This document shows, piece after piece, positions 16,559 to 25,075 of a stretch of 43,763 nucleotides of DNA. The notes beneath the pieces are model-generated. The model was not told the DNA's origin, made no database searches, and saw nothing but the letters and a program-made list of their open reading frames with translations. Made by a program: the position numbers and the translations under genes. The stretch is from Caldovatus aquaticus (GTDB lineage Bacteria; Pseudomonadota; Alphaproteobacteria; Acetobacterales; Acetobacteraceae): positions 1 to 43,763 of the forward strand of contig NZ_JAHZUY010000028.1 in NCBI RefSeq assembly GCF_019458025.1, read 5' to 3'. Position 1 is the stretch's first letter. Every line of letters starts with the position of its first letter.

Positions 16559-17445
16559 CGCGTCACCGCGCCGCCCGCCGCCTCGCGCCGCGGCGCGGGC
16601 GGCGGCAGGATGTCCACCGCGTCCACCCCCTCCTCCGTCCGTCCGAGCGGCCGCAGATCGATCCGCGTCGGGTCCACCCCGCCCGCGACCAGCGCCCGCT
16701 TCACGGCGAGCGCGCGCGCCAGCGCCAGGCGGCGCTGCACCGAGACCTCCGTCCCCGGCGCCGTCGCCACCTGCGCCACCACCGCGATCCGCCCCGCCTC
16801 GCGCGCCACGCCTTCGGCCGCGAGCCGGCGCCCGATCGCCTCGGCGGCCCGCGCCGCCGCCGGGTCGAGCGGCGCCGCGCCGCCCTCCTCCGTCGCCGCG
16901 TCGGCCGCGATGCGCAGCCGGTAGCCGCCGGGGCGCCTCTCCACCCCTGCGGGCAGGTCGTCCGGCGTCGCCGGCGCCCGCGCCGCGCCCGCCCTCTGCG
17001 CCCCGCTCTCCGCCACCGCACGGGGCGCGGCGCCCTCCAGCGCCACCGGCGCCGGCGGCGCCGGCGGCGGCTCCGGCAGCGGCGCCTCCGCGCCCGGCCC
17101 GGCGCCGGGCAGCAGCGGCGCGCGCAGCACCTCGATCAGCGGCGAGGCCGCCGGCGGCCCGGGCGCCGGCGGGTCCGGCAGGGGCTGCTCCGCAGCCGCG
17201 GCGGCACCGACGCCAGAGGGCGCCTCCGCCCCCTCCGCCGCCATCGCGACGCCCGCCGCCATCGCCACCACCCCGAACCCCGCCGCCAGCCCCGCCGCGA
17301 GCCTCGCCGTCAGCCCTTCCGCCGCGGCGCTGCGTCTCCGCGGCGGCGCGACGGCGCACCGCCGCGCCGCCAGGCGAGGCCCCGATTCCCGCCGCCGGAT
17401 CACGCGGCACACCCTAGGCCAGCCGGCGTCCCCGCGTCCATTCAT
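16555..17445 (-). CDS. Envelope protein with degenerate OmpA-like C-terminal domain
   Basis: 296 aa. A basic N-terminus of about 45 residues precedes one hydrophobic stretch (ARLAAGLAAGFGVVAMAAGV), either a signal anchor or a signal peptide. A Pro/Ala-rich spacer (about 75-165) follows. The C-terminal part, with YRLRIAADAATEEGGAAPLD, IAVVAQVATAPGTEVSVQRR and ALAVKRALVAGGVDPTRIDL, has the strand-helix pattern of OmpA-like domains but lacks a clear peptidoglycan-binding Asp. It overlaps both neighbours by four bases (ATGA at 17442-17445 and at 16555-16558), so it is made in step with the MotA/TolQ-like channel. It is probably an accessory periplasmic subunit of that complex. Confidence 0.72.
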   Translation of the reverse strand: MNGRGDAGWPRVCRVIRRRESGPRLAARRCAVAPPRRRSAAAEGLTARLAAGLAAGFGVVAMAAGVAMAAEGAEAPSGVGAAAAAEQPLPDPPAPGPPAASPLIEVLRAPLLPGAGPGAEAPLPEPPPAPPAPVALEGAAPRAVAESGAQRAGAARAPATPDDLPAGVERRPGGYRLRIAADAATEEGGAAPLDPAAARAAEAIGRRLAAEGVAREAGRIAVVAQVATAPGTEVSVQRRLALARALAVKRALVAGGVDPTRIDLRPLGRTEEGVDAVDILPPPAPRREAAGGAVTR

Positions 17446-18374
17446 CCGCCGGGCCGGCCGCCGCCGGGCAGGGCCTCCCGGGCCTCCTCCCCGCCGGACC
17501 GTTCCGCCGCGCCATCGCCTCTGCCGCCCTGCCCGCCGCGCGCGGCGGCCGCGATCCCTTCCGCCACCACCTCGCGCAGCCGCGGCTGCAGCGCCGGGTT
17601 CCCCGCCACCACGTTCCCGCTCGCGTAGGGGTCCCCGCCCTCGGGATCGGTCGCGAATCCCCCCGCCTCCCGCACGATCACCAGCCCTGCGGCGATGTCC
17701 CAGGGCTTCAGGTTCAGCTCCCAGTATCCGTCGTACCGGCCTGCCGCCACCCACGCGAGGTCGAGCGCCGCCGAGCCGAAGCGCCTGATCCCCGCCACCA
17801 GCGGCATCAGCCGCGCGAGGGTGTGGCTGAACTCCGCCTTGCGCGGCGCCCCCGCGAACGGGATCCCGGTCGCGAACACCGCCTCCCGCATCTCCCGCCG
17901 CGCCGAGACCCGGAGCCGCCGCTCGTTGAGGAACGCCCCCTTGCCCTGCTCGGCCCAGAACAGCTCGTCCGCCACCGGGTTGTAGATCACCCCAGCGACC
18001 AGTTCGGACCCCCCGCGCCCGGCCGGGTTCCGCCGCTCCACCCCGACGCTGACCGCCCAGTGCGGGATGCCGTGCAGGAAGTTCGTCGTCCCGTCGAGCG
18101 GGTCCACGACCCAGCGCCAGCGCCAGTCCGCCGCCCCCTCCTCCCCGCTCTCCTCGAGCAGGAAGGCGAAGTCCGGCCTGGCGCGCGAGAGCTCCGCGCG
18201 CAGCACCTCCTCGGCCCGGAGATCGGCCTGGGAGACGAAGTCGGACGGCCCCTTCACGCTGACCTGGAGCTGCTCGACCTCGCCGAAGTCGCGCAGCAGC
18301 CGTCGTCCGGCCTTGCGGACCGCGGTGGCGAGCACCTGCATCGCCGGCGACATGCGGGGAGAGGGCGGGGGCAT
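17442..18374 (-). CDS. Inositol-monophosphatase family phosphatase (SuhB-like)
   Basis: Mg2+-dependent sugar-phosphate phosphatase, up to 310 aa. Metal-binding motifs are in place: LLEESGEEG near 91-99, VVDPLDGTTNFLHGIPHW near 108-125, and KPWDIAAGLVIVREAGG near 222-238. The substrate may be inositol phosphate, PAP or another phosphate; E. coli SuhB also acts with antitermination complexes. Two starts are possible: ATG 18374 (MPPPSP) or ATG 18353 (MSPAMQVLATAVRKAGRRLL). The second matches the usual length better and leaves a perfect palindrome (18376-18389) as upstream DNA. The C-terminus has an extra Gly/Arg-rich tail. It heads the coupled cassette. Confidence 0.9.
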   Translation of the reverse strand: MPPPSPRMSPAMQVLATAVRKAGRRLLRDFGEVEQLQVSVKGPSDFVSQADLRAEEVLRAELSRARPDFAFLLEESGEEGAADWRWRWVVDPLDGTTNFLHGIPHWAVSVGVERRNPAGRGGSELVAGVIYNPVADELFWAEQGKGAFLNERRLRVSARREMREAVFATGIPFAGAPRKAEFSHTLARLMPLVAGIRRFGSAALDLAWVAAGRYDGYWELNLKPWDIAAGLVIVREAGGFATDPEGGDPYASGNVVAGNPALQPRLREVVAEGIAAAARGGQGGRGDGAAERSGGEEAREALPGGGRPGG

Positions 18375-18375
18375 G

Positions 18376-18389
18376 GTTCAGGCCTGAAC
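18376..18389. promoter_or_regulatory. Perfect 14-bp palindrome at the phosphatase start
   Basis: GTTCAGGCCTGAAC is a perfect dyad. It abuts the first possible ATG (18374) of the SuhB-like gene and lies 23-36 bp before the second ATG (18353). The size and symmetry suit a dimeric repressor operator, but no matching regulator is in the window. Confidence 0.35.
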
Positions 18390-18413
18390 GCGCGAGGGCT
18401 GGGCGGGGTCGGT

Positions 18414-18487
18414 GGCCGGCCGGACGGCCGGCCGGGCGATCGTCCGGCGACCGGCCGTCGCCGGCGTCCCGCCCCCCCCGGGGGGCG
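18414..18487. other. Two strong GC hairpins between efp and the phosphatase gene
   Basis: GGCCGGCCG-GA-CGGCCGGCC (18414-18433) is a 9-bp perfect inverted repeat. CGCCCCCC (18470-18477) and GGGGGGCG (18480-18487) form an 8-bp stem. No T-tract follows either. They may end efp transcription on the minus strand or simply reflect base composition. Confidence 0.3.
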
Positions 18488-18659
18488 GCGGGGGCGTAGC
18501 GCGGGAGCGGGCGGAGGGACGGAGCGGCGAGGCGGACGGACGGCGCGCGGGGAACCGGGCGCGGGCCGGCCGTGCGCCCGGCCGGCCCGCGCTCGCTCCG
18601 GCCGGCCCGGCGGGCGTCCCGCCCCACCGGCCGCCCGGTCCCTTCCGCCCGCCGCGCGC

Positions 18660-19229
18660 TCAGCCCTTCGCCCGCTCCACGTAGCTGCCGTCCGAGGTGC
18701 GGACGACGATCTTCTCGCCGGCGGTGATGAAGGGGGGCACCATGGTCTTCACGCCGTTCGACAGCACCGCGGGCTTGTAGGAGGAGGCGGCGGTCTGCCC
18801 CTTCACCACCGGATCGGCCTGGACCACCTCCAGCACCACCGTCTCGGGCAGTTCGATCGCGACCGGCTCGCCCTCGATGAGGCGGACGTTCACGGTCATG
18901 TTTTCCTGCAGGAAGGGCAGGCGGTCGCCGAGGATCTCCTTGGGCACCGAGATCTGCTCGTAGGTCTCGGGATCCATCAGGACGAGGTTGTCGCCCTCCA
19001 TGTAGGAGAAGATGTATTCCTTGTCCTCCGTCGTCAGCCGCTCGACGGTGTCGGAGGTGCGCCAGCGCTGGTCCTTCTTCGCGCCGGTCTTGATGTTGCG
19101 CATCTCCACCTGGATCACGGCCGCGCCCTTGCCGGGGATCATGATGTTCTGCTTGAGGATGGTGTAGCGCTGGCCTTCGAACTCGATGACCATGCCAGGG
19201 CGCATCTGGTTGGCCTGCATCTTCGCCAT
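18660..19229 (-). CDS. efp: Elongation factor P
   Basis: tRNA-shaped factor, 189 aa, that binds between P and E sites and relieves stalling at polyproline motifs. Domain I begins MAKMQANQMRPGMVIEFEGQ. The tip loop IPGKGAA places Lys34 where bacterial EF-P is modified. Domains II and III show RTSDTVERL, YMEGDNLVLMDPETYEQI, and the C-terminal IVVRTSDGSYVERAKG. Normal length. Adjacent genes do not encode EpmA or EpmB, so the modification state cannot be judged here. It is a single gene, with a 286-bp gap to the SuhB-like gene downstream. Confidence 0.97.
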   Translation of the reverse strand: MAKMQANQMRPGMVIEFEGQRYTILKQNIMIPGKGAAVIQVEMRNIKTGAKKDQRWRTSDTVERLTTEDKEYIFSYMEGDNLVLMDPETYEQISVPKEILGDRLPFLQENMTVNVRLIEGEPVAIELPETVVLEVVQADPVVKGQTAASSYKPAVLSNGVKTMVPPFITAGEKIVVRTSDGSYVERAKG

Positions 19230-19424
19230 GGGAGTCGCGTCCGGATCGGGTGGTGGAAAGGAGCGGGCGCGCCGGGGGCGCGGGTGGGCGGGGGTTTAGT
19301 CGCGCCGGGGGGAAAGGGGAAGAGCGGGGGCGACAACGCCGCTCCTCCGGGGCCTGCACCAGGCGGAGGGCCGCGGCGACGAGCCGTCCGGCAGGCCCGC
19401 AGCGGGGCCGCCCGCCCCGTCCCG

Positions 19425-20072
19425 TCAGTCCGGGGCGCCGGTGGCGGCGAGGCGCAGGATGACGGCGTAGTGGCACGCGGCGGCGGCGAGCACGAGCGCG
19501 TGCCAGAGGGCGTTGTGATAGGGCAGGCGCGTCGCGAGGTGGACCAGGACGCCCAGGCTGTAGAGCAGACCGCCCGCGACGAGCAGCGCCAGGTCCGGGG
19601 GCGGCAGCGCCGAGAGCAGCGGCCCGAGGGCCACCACCCCCGCCCAGCCGAGCACGAGGTAGGCGGCGATCGAGGCGCGCTCGAAGCGGGCCGGCGCCAG
19701 GAGCTTGACCGCCACCCCGCCCGCCGCGCCGGCCCAGACCGCGCCGAGCAGCCCCCAGCCCCAGGCGCCGCCGATGGCGAGCAGCGCGACCGGCGTGTAG
19801 GTGCCGGCGATCATCGCGAAGATCGCCGCGTGGTCGAGGCGCCGCAGCCGGGCCTTCCGCGCGCCGTCGGCGGCCAGGTTGTAGAGGGCGGAGCAGCCGA
19901 GCATGGCGAGGAGCCCGGCGGCGTAGAAGCCGAGCGCGACCGCGGCACGCAGGCCGACGGGCCGCGCCGCCGCCAGCAGGCCGCAGGCGGCGAGCGCGCC
20001 GGCGATGCCGAGCGCGTGCACGAGCGCGTCGGCCGCGCGCTCGCCCCGGCTGTAGCGGCTTCGTTCCCACAT
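19425..20072 (-). CDS. Hemolysin III / PAQR-like seven-TM membrane protein
   Basis: 215 aa, about seven membrane helices. Family residues are present: RYSRGERAADALVHALG at the N-terminus, SALYNLAADG after helix 2, the Asp-His motif LDHAAIFAMIAGTYTPVALL, and the C-terminal HNALWHALVLAAAACHYAVI. The paired histidines and the Asp form the zinc site known in adiponectin-receptor relatives. Bacterial members were first called hemolysin III, but haemolysis is not an established general role; a ceramidase-like hydrolase function is inferred for the superfamily. I chose the ATG at 20072 because upstream codons are low complexity. Confidence 0.9.
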   Translation of the reverse strand: MWERSRYSRGERAADALVHALGIAGALAACGLLAAARPVGLRAAVALGFYAAGLLAMLGCSALYNLAADGARKARLRRLDHAAIFAMIAGTYTPVALLAIGGAWGWGLLGAVWAGAAGGVAVKLLAPARFERASIAAYLVLGWAGVVALGPLLSALPPPDLALLVAGGLLYSLGVLVHLATRLPYHNALWHALVLAAAACHYAVILRLAATGAPD

Positions 20073-20337
20073 CGCGGCATCATGATGCCGCGCGGCGCGG
20101 TGGCCCGCCACCTGCCGGCGCGGCCGCGGGGTATCCGCGACTTGGCGCCCCCGTGCTGCGGGCGCAGCGCGCGCGGGACAGCCTGCCGCGGCCGGCCGCC
20201 GCTCCCGGGAGCGACCGCCCCGGCCCGGATGGCCGCGCGGCGGCCGTGCGCCGGACCGGCCGCCCGGCAGGGCGCCGGCCGGCAGGCCGGGCTTCACGCC
20301 CCCCGGATCGCGCCGGTGCGCGCCTCGCGCGCGGCCC

Positions 20338-21372
20338 TCACGCGGCCGGCCCGGCGTCGCCCGGCGGCGGCCCGGCGGACGCCTCCGCCGGGCCGGCCGG
20401 GGGCACCGGCCGCGCGCCGAGCAGGTGCGCGATCGCGTAGGTCAGGTCGGCCCGGTTCAGGGTGTAGAAGTGGAACTCGTCCACGCCGTTGGCCTGCAGC
20501 AGCCGCACCTGCTCGGCGGCGACCACGGCCGCGACCATGCGGCGCGTCTCCGGGTCCTCCTCCAGCCCCTCGAACAGCCGCGGCATCCAGGCCGGGATCG
20601 AGGCCCCGCACATCGCGCTGAACCGCTTCACCTGCTGGAAATTCGACACCGGCAGGATGCCGGGAACCACCGGCACGGTGATCCCGGCGGCGAGGCAGCG
20701 GTCGAGGAAGCGCAGGAAGACGTCGGTATCGAAGAAGTACTGGGTGATCGCCCGCGTCGCCCCGGCGTCTATCTTGCGCTTGAGGTTGTCGAGGTCCTGT
20801 TCGGGCGAGAGCGCCTGCGGGTGCGTCTCCGGGTAGGCGGCGACCGAGATCTCGAAGGGCGCCACGCGCGCGAGGCCCGCCACCAGGTCCACGGCGAAGG
20901 CGTAGCCCTCCGGATGCGGCTCGTAGCGGGCCTGGCCGGCGGGCGGGTCGCCGCGCAGCGCGACGATGTGGCGCACCCCGGCCTCCCAGTAGCGCCGCGC
21001 CACCGCGTCCACCTCGGCGCGCGAAGCGCCGACGCAGGTGAGGTGCGCCGCCGGCGTCAGCGTCGTCTCGCGCAGGATGCGCACGACCGTGGCGTGGGTG
21101 CGCTCCTGGGTCGAGCCGCCGGCGCCGTAGGTGACGGAGACGAAGCGCGGGCGCAGCGGCTCCAGCCGGCGGATGGCGGCCCAGAGCTGCTGCTCCAGCG
21201 CCTCGGTGCGCGGCGGGAAGAACTCGAAGGAGAGGCGCGGCGCGGCCTCGGGCGGCGCCGGCAGGCCGGCGACGCGCGGGCCGGTCAGCCAGCGCCGCAA
21301 CGTTCCGGCGGCGCCGTCCTTCGCCGGGGCGGCGGCGCCGTCCGGCGCGGCGGGGGAGGAGTGGGCGTCCAT
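20338..21372 (-). CDS. metF: Methylenetetrahydrofolate reductase
   Basis: FAD enzyme, 344 aa, that reduces 5,10-methylene-THF to 5-methyl-THF, the methyl donor for methionine synthesis. TIM-barrel motifs are SFEFFPPRTEALEQQLW with the catalytic Glu near residue 48, VSVTYGAGGSTQERT, LTCVGASR, HIVALRGDPP, and TRAITQYFFDTDVFLRFLDR. The C-terminal NGVDEFHFYTLNRADL is also typical. The first 28 or so residues and the Pro/Ala-rich C-terminal tail are extras. ATG 21372 was chosen over one 84 bp upstream, whose added residues are Arg-rich filler. I see no recognisable SAM or cobalamin riboswitch upstream. Confidence 0.94.
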   Translation of the reverse strand: MDAHSSPAAPDGAAAPAKDGAAGTLRRWLTGPRVAGLPAPPEAAPRLSFEFFPPRTEALEQQLWAAIRRLEPLRPRFVSVTYGAGGSTQERTHATVVRILRETTLTPAAHLTCVGASRAEVDAVARRYWEAGVRHIVALRGDPPAGQARYEPHPEGYAFAVDLVAGLARVAPFEISVAAYPETHPQALSPEQDLDNLKRKIDAGATRAITQYFFDTDVFLRFLDRCLAAGITVPVVPGILPVSNFQQVKRFSAMCGASIPAWMPRLFEGLEEDPETRRMVAAVVAAEQVRLLQANGVDEFHFYTLNRADLTYAIAHLLGARPVPPAGPAEASAGPPPGDAGPAA

Positions 21373-22149
21373 GGGCCGGGCATCTCTCGCGAATCGCGGT
21401 CCCGCGCGCAAGGGATGCGCCGCGGGCCGGCCATGGCGGAGACGGGGGCGGGGCATGCAACATTCGGTTGCTTTCGGCGCCCGGAAGGCGTGCTAGGGGA
21501 GGCGCCGCGGCCCCGCGCACGGCCGCCCGCCCTCGGCCCGTCCGGGTGGCGTTCCGCCCCCGGCACGGCCTCCGCCCCCGGACCCGCCTCACCATGGGAC
21601 ACGCCGTCTCGCCCGCTCCGAATCCCATGCCGCCTCCGCTGCCGCCGGACCGGGGGCGGCCCCCTGCCGCCGCGCGGGCGCCGCTGTCCGGGCGGGGCGG
21701 TCCGGAGGCGGCGCGGCGGTGCGGCCGGCCCGAACACGGCGCCGCCTGGTCGCGCACGGCCGGGGCAGGGCCGGCCGAGGATCCGCCCGGCCCGCCTCCC
21801 GGCGCAGCGCAGGCAACCCGCGCGTCCCTGCCGGGTTTGTGCGGACGGCCCGGCCGAGGCGCCGCTCCGGCCGGGACCGGGCGCGGCGGACCTCCCGCAT
21901 GCCGGGCGGGAGGCCGCCGGGGCGTGGACCCGCGCGACCGGCTGCCCGAAAGGGCGGCGGAGCCCCGGGGCCGCGGGCGCGCGCCCCGGGCGACGACCCG
22001 CCGCGCCGTCCGCCGGGAGTGGCGCGCGGCGGCCGCGGGCCGGGCCGGCGCCGCCGGGCCCGGCCCGGTTTCCGGATCGCCACCGCCGCGCCGCCATTGA
22101 GGCCCGCCGGCCTCGCCCCCGCGCCCACCGCATGAGGAGACAGGAGACG
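21373..22149. other. Long divergent intergenic region between metF and the MlaC-like gene
   Basis: About 780 bp with no supported gene. The only promoter-like signal I can point to is on the plus strand: TTGCTT (21468-21473), 17 bp, TGCTAG (21491-21496). It would make a leader of about 650 nt if it served the MlaC-like gene. Open frames across 21490-22130 are Arg/Pro/Ala/Gly-rich in all readings and look spurious. No clear hairpin with a T-tract or tRNA was found. Confidence 0.45.
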
Positions 22150-22854
22150 ATGATGCCGGGAGAGCCTCCCGCCGGTCCCGCCGCCCACCCCGCCCGCCGC
22201 GCCGTCCTGCGGGCCGCCGGCATGGCCGGAGCCGCCGCCGTGGCGCTGCCCGCCGCCGGACTGCCGCCGCGCGGCGCCTGGGCCCAGGCGATGGACATCG
22301 CCCGCGCCACCGCCTTCATCCAGCAGACCGGCAACCAGCTCGTCGCCGCGATCAACGACCCGAACCTCACCCTGCCGCAGCGCCGCCAGCGGGTGGCGGA
22401 CATCCTGCGCCGCGCCGTGGACATCGAGGGGGTGGGACGGTTCATCCTCGGCCGCTACGCGCGGCAGGCGACGCCGGAGCAGCTCGCCGAGTACATGCGG
22501 CTGTTCGAGGAGGTGATCATCCGCAACCTCTCGGCGCGCTTCGGCGAATACCAGGGGGTGCGGTTCTCCCTCGGCCGCAGCCAGCAGCGCACGGAGGACG
22601 ACGTGCTGGTCACCACGATCATCGAGCGCCCCAACACCCAGCCCTTCACGCTCGACTGGCGGGTGAGCGAGGTCGGCGGCCAGCCGAAGGTCGTGGACGT
22701 GATCGCGGAGGGGACCTCGCTGCGGCTGACCACGCGGAGCGAGTACGCGGCGGTGATCCAGCGCAACGGCGGCAGCATCGACGCGCTGCTCGCCGCGATG
22801 CGCAACCAGATCCAGCAGCTCGCGGCGCGCGAGCAGGGCGGCGCGGCGCGCTAG
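22150..22854 (+). CDS. MlaC/Ttg2D-family phospholipid-transport periplasmic protein
   Basis: About 234 aa. MlaC proteins carry phospholipid between the MlaA complex at the outer membrane and MlaFEDB at the inner membrane; relatives transport hopanoids. The N-terminus has a secretion signal (ARRAVLRAAGMAGAAAVALP, ending near GAWAQA), with a paired Arg that is Tat-like but not a full consensus. The mature part shows ATAFIQQTGNQLVAAINDP, ILRRAVDIEGVGRFILGRYA, and VDVIAEGTSLRLTTRSEYAA, typical of the family. Starts at 22150 and 22153 are both plausible after AGGAGAC. No other Mla gene is adjacent. The TAG stop is the start of a dispersed repeat. Confidence 0.88.
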   Translation: MMPGEPPAGPAAHPARRAVLRAAGMAGAAAVALPAAGLPPRGAWAQAMDIARATAFIQQTGNQLVAAINDPNLTLPQRRQRVADILRRAVDIEGVGRFILGRYARQATPEQLAEYMRLFEEVIIRNLSARFGEYQGVRFSLGRSQQRTEDDVLVTTIIERPNTQPFTLDWRVSEVGGQPKVVDVIAEGTSLRLTTRSEYAAVIQRNGGSIDALLAAMRNQIQQLAAREQGGAAR

Positions 22855-22955
22855 GGCGGATCGCGGACGGCCCGAATCAGCCGGGAGCGGGAATCCGCCC
22901 GGCAGACACCGCGCCGGAGCCACTGCCGTGCGCCCAGCCGAGCGGAAAAAACGGC
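22851..22955 (+). repeat. Dispersed intergenic repeat, copy 5
   Basis: Begins CTAGGGCGGATCGCGGACGG, with the stop codon of the MlaC-like gene inside CTAG. It continues with GCCGGGAGCGGGAATCC, GGCAGACACCGCGCCGGAGC and GCGGAAAAAACGGC. The GGCAGACAC block is shared with the inverted copy at 32124-32224. Confidence 0.82.
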
Positions 22956-23001
22956 GCTGGCGGCGCGGGCCGCCGCTCCCTGCCGCCCCCCCGGCGTCCG
23001 C

Positions 23002-24207
23002 TCAGGCGGCAAGGAAGGCGCGGATCCGCTCGGCGGCCTGCGCGATGCCGAACAGCCCGTCCAGGTGTCCGCGGTCGCCGCCGAGCGGCGCGACCTCGAC
23101 CGGGCGGCCGTGGCGGCGCAGCGCCTCGACCAGCTCGTCCACCGCGCCGGGCGGGAAGATCCAGTCGGTCGCGGCCGGCACCACCAGCCAGCGCGCCCGG
23201 CTGCGCGACACCGCCGCCTCCAGGCTCGGGTACTCGTTGAGGAAGAGCTGGTTCGCCCGCACCATGTAGAGGAAGGAATTGGCGTCCGTCGCCCGCGCCC
23301 GCGCCGCGCCGGCGGCGTCGAGGACGCGCTCGATCTCGAAGCGGTCGCCGAGGCGCCGCGCCGGGTCCTGCCCCTGCGCGACGCGGCGGTTGAACTGGCG
23401 CGTCCAGGCGCGGTCCTGCGCCTGCAGGGTGACGATCTTCCACGCCTCGGCGAGGCCGCGCAGCGGCGGCTCGCGGCCGTAGTAGTCGCCGTTGCGCCAG
23501 TTCGGATCGAGGCGGATCGGCGCCGCCCAGATGTCGAGCCAGCCCTGGAGCCAGGCGTCGAGCTCGCCGGCGATCACCGGCATCGCCCGCTCGACCATCT
23601 CGGGATAGGCCGCCGCCCACTCGATCGTGTTGAGGCCGCCGTTGCTCGGCCCGGCGACGAGGGCGAGGCGCCGGATGCCGAGGTGATCCACGAGGCGCCT
23701 GTGGACCTCGACGAAGTCGCGCAGCGAGACCACGGGGAAGGACAGGCCGTAGGGCCGCCCGGTCGCGGGATCCGTGGTGGCCGGCCCGGTCGTGGTGGTG
23801 TTCGGGTCGGCCGCGTTGACGTTGACCAGGTTGTCGGCGGCGACGACGAACCAGCGCTCGGTGTCGATCGCCTTGCCCGGGCCGATGATCGCGTCCCACC
23901 AGCCGGGCGGGCCGTCGCCGCCGCCGAGACGGCCGAAGGCGTGGCTGTTGCCGCTGAAGAAGTGGCTGATCAGCACCGCGTTGTCGCCCGCGGCGTTCAG
24001 CCGGCCCGCGGTCTGGTAGCCGATCCGGACGTTGGCGATGGTGTCGCCGCCGCGCGTGCGGTAGCTGCCGGCCTCGAAGACGCGCTTCTCCACGACCAGG
24101 GGCGGCGCCGCGGGCTGCGTCGGGGCGGGCCGGGCAAGCATCCCGCCGCCCAGCGCGGCCGCCGCGCCCGCCGCGACCAGTCCGCGCCGCGTCCAATCCC
24201 GCCTCAT
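23002..24207 (-). CDS. Exported MetX-like alpha/beta hydrolase
   Basis: 401 aa, resembling homoserine O-acetyltransferase (MetX) but with an N-terminal signal ([20 protein letters not shown]), so probably periplasmic. The catalytic triad can be traced: nucleophile Ser in [16 protein letters not shown], Asp in [18 protein letters not shown], and His in [12 protein letters not shown]. MetX enzymes normally have G-G-S-M-G-G at the nucleophile; here Met is replaced by Asn and the preceding Gly by Pro. With the signal peptide this argues against homoserine acetylation and for a secreted hydrolase or acyltransferase of unknown substrate (inference). ATG 24207 has GGGAGGGACCG just upstream. It is divergent from ppa. 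Confidence 0.85.
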   Translation of the reverse strand: MRRDWTRRGLVAAGAAAALGGGMLARPAPTQPAAPPLVVEKRVFEAGSYRTRGGDTIANVRIGYQTAGRLNAAGDNAVLISHFFSGNSHAFGRLGGGDGPPGWWDAIIGPGKAIDTERWFVVAADNLVNVNAADPNTTTTGPATTDPATGRPYGLSFPVVSLRDFVEVHRRLVDHLGIRRLALVAGPSNGGLNTIEWAAAYPEMVERAMPVIAGELDAWLQGWLDIWAAPIRLDPNWRNGDYYGREPPLRGLAEAWKIVTLQAQDRAWTRQFNRRVAQGQDPARRLGDRFEIERVLDAAGAARARATDANSFLYMVRANQLFLNEYPSLEAAVSRSRARWLVVPAATDWIFPPGAVDELVEALRRHGRPVEVAPLGGDRGHLDGLFGIAQAAERIRAFLAA

Positions 24208-24368
24208 CGGTCCCTCCCGAACAGCGATCGCTCCCGCGCGGTATCGTGCCGGCGGCGGACGCACTTCGGCAAGGCTCGCGGCCCGGGCCCCGGGGCGGCG
24301 CCCGGGGCCGCACGTTGCGTCCCCTCCCCCTCCCTGCCAGGATCGCCCGTTCCCGGAGGCGATGCCCC

Positions 24369-24917
24369 ATGCGTCTCGACGCCATCCCCATCGGCGAGGA
24401 CCCGCCGCACGACGTCAACGTCGTCATCGAGGTCCCGATCGGCGGCGAGCCCATCAAGTACGAGATGGACAAGGAGGCGGGGACGCTGGTCGTGGACCGC
24501 TTCCTGCACACGCCGATGCGCTACCCGGGCAATTACGGCTTCATCCCGCACACGCTGTGCGAGGACGGCGACCCGATGGACGTCCTCGTCGCCAACACCC
24601 GCCCGATCGTGCCCGGCGCGGTGATGAACGTGCGGCCGGTCGGCGTGCTGAAGATGGAGGACGACGGCGGGACGGACGAGAAGATCATCGCCGTCCCGGT
24701 GACGCGGCTGACCCAGCGCTACGTGCACGTGCGCAACCATACCGACCTGCCGCGGATCACGCTGGAGCAGATCCGCCACTTCTTCGAGCACTACAAGGAC
24801 CTCGAGCCCGGCAAGTGGGTGCGGGTGCTCGGCTGGGGCGACGCGGAGGAGGCGAAGCGCCTGATCGCCGAGGCGATCGCCCGGGGCGCGGCCGGCCGCG
24901 CCCGCGGCGGCCGATAG
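24369..24917 (+). CDS. ppa: Inorganic pyrophosphatase, soluble family I
   Basis: Cytoplasmic Mg2+-dependent enzyme, 182 aa, that hydrolyses pyrophosphate and pulls biosynthetic reactions forward. The metal-binding signature DGDPMDVLV is intact near residue 65. Other conserved parts are [30 protein letters not shown], and the C-terminal [24 protein letters not shown] lies 10 bases before the ATG. It sits 158 bp upstream of the membrane pyrophosphatase in the same direction, but hppA has its own promoter, so the two can be expressed separately. Confidence 0.97.
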   Translation: MRLDAIPIGEDPPHDVNVVIEVPIGGEPIKYEMDKEAGTLVVDRFLHTPMRYPGNYGFIPHTLCEDGDPMDVLVANTRPIVPGAVMNVRPVGVLKMEDDGGTDEKIIAVPVTRLTQRYVHVRNHTDLPRITLEQIRHFFEHYKDLEPGKWVRVLGWGDAEEAKRLIAEAIARGAAGRARGGR

Positions 24918-24962
24918 GCCCCGCGTCCGGGGCCGGCCGCGCCCCGCCCCACCGGCCCGCCG

Positions 24963-24990
24963 TTGCGCCTCCGCCGCGCCCTGCTTATAC
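24963..24990 (+). promoter_or_regulatory. Promoter for hppA
   Basis: TTGCGC (24963-24968), a 16-bp spacer, and TTATAC (24985-24990), one of very few A/T-rich hexamers in the region. The transcript would start near 24997, about 80 nt before the TTG start codon. Confidence 0.6.
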
Positions 24991-25075
24991 GGGGCCGCCC
25001 GATGGGGGCCGCCCGGGGCGGGGCGCCCCTCCCCGCCGTGCCCGCCCCACACGGAACACCGAGGGAGTACCGGTC

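Noticed and set aside
21373-21500. SAM-II or other methionine-related riboswitch upstream of metF
   Set aside because: The short leader lacks the conserved SAM-II pseudoknot segments and no alternative aptamer could be recognised.
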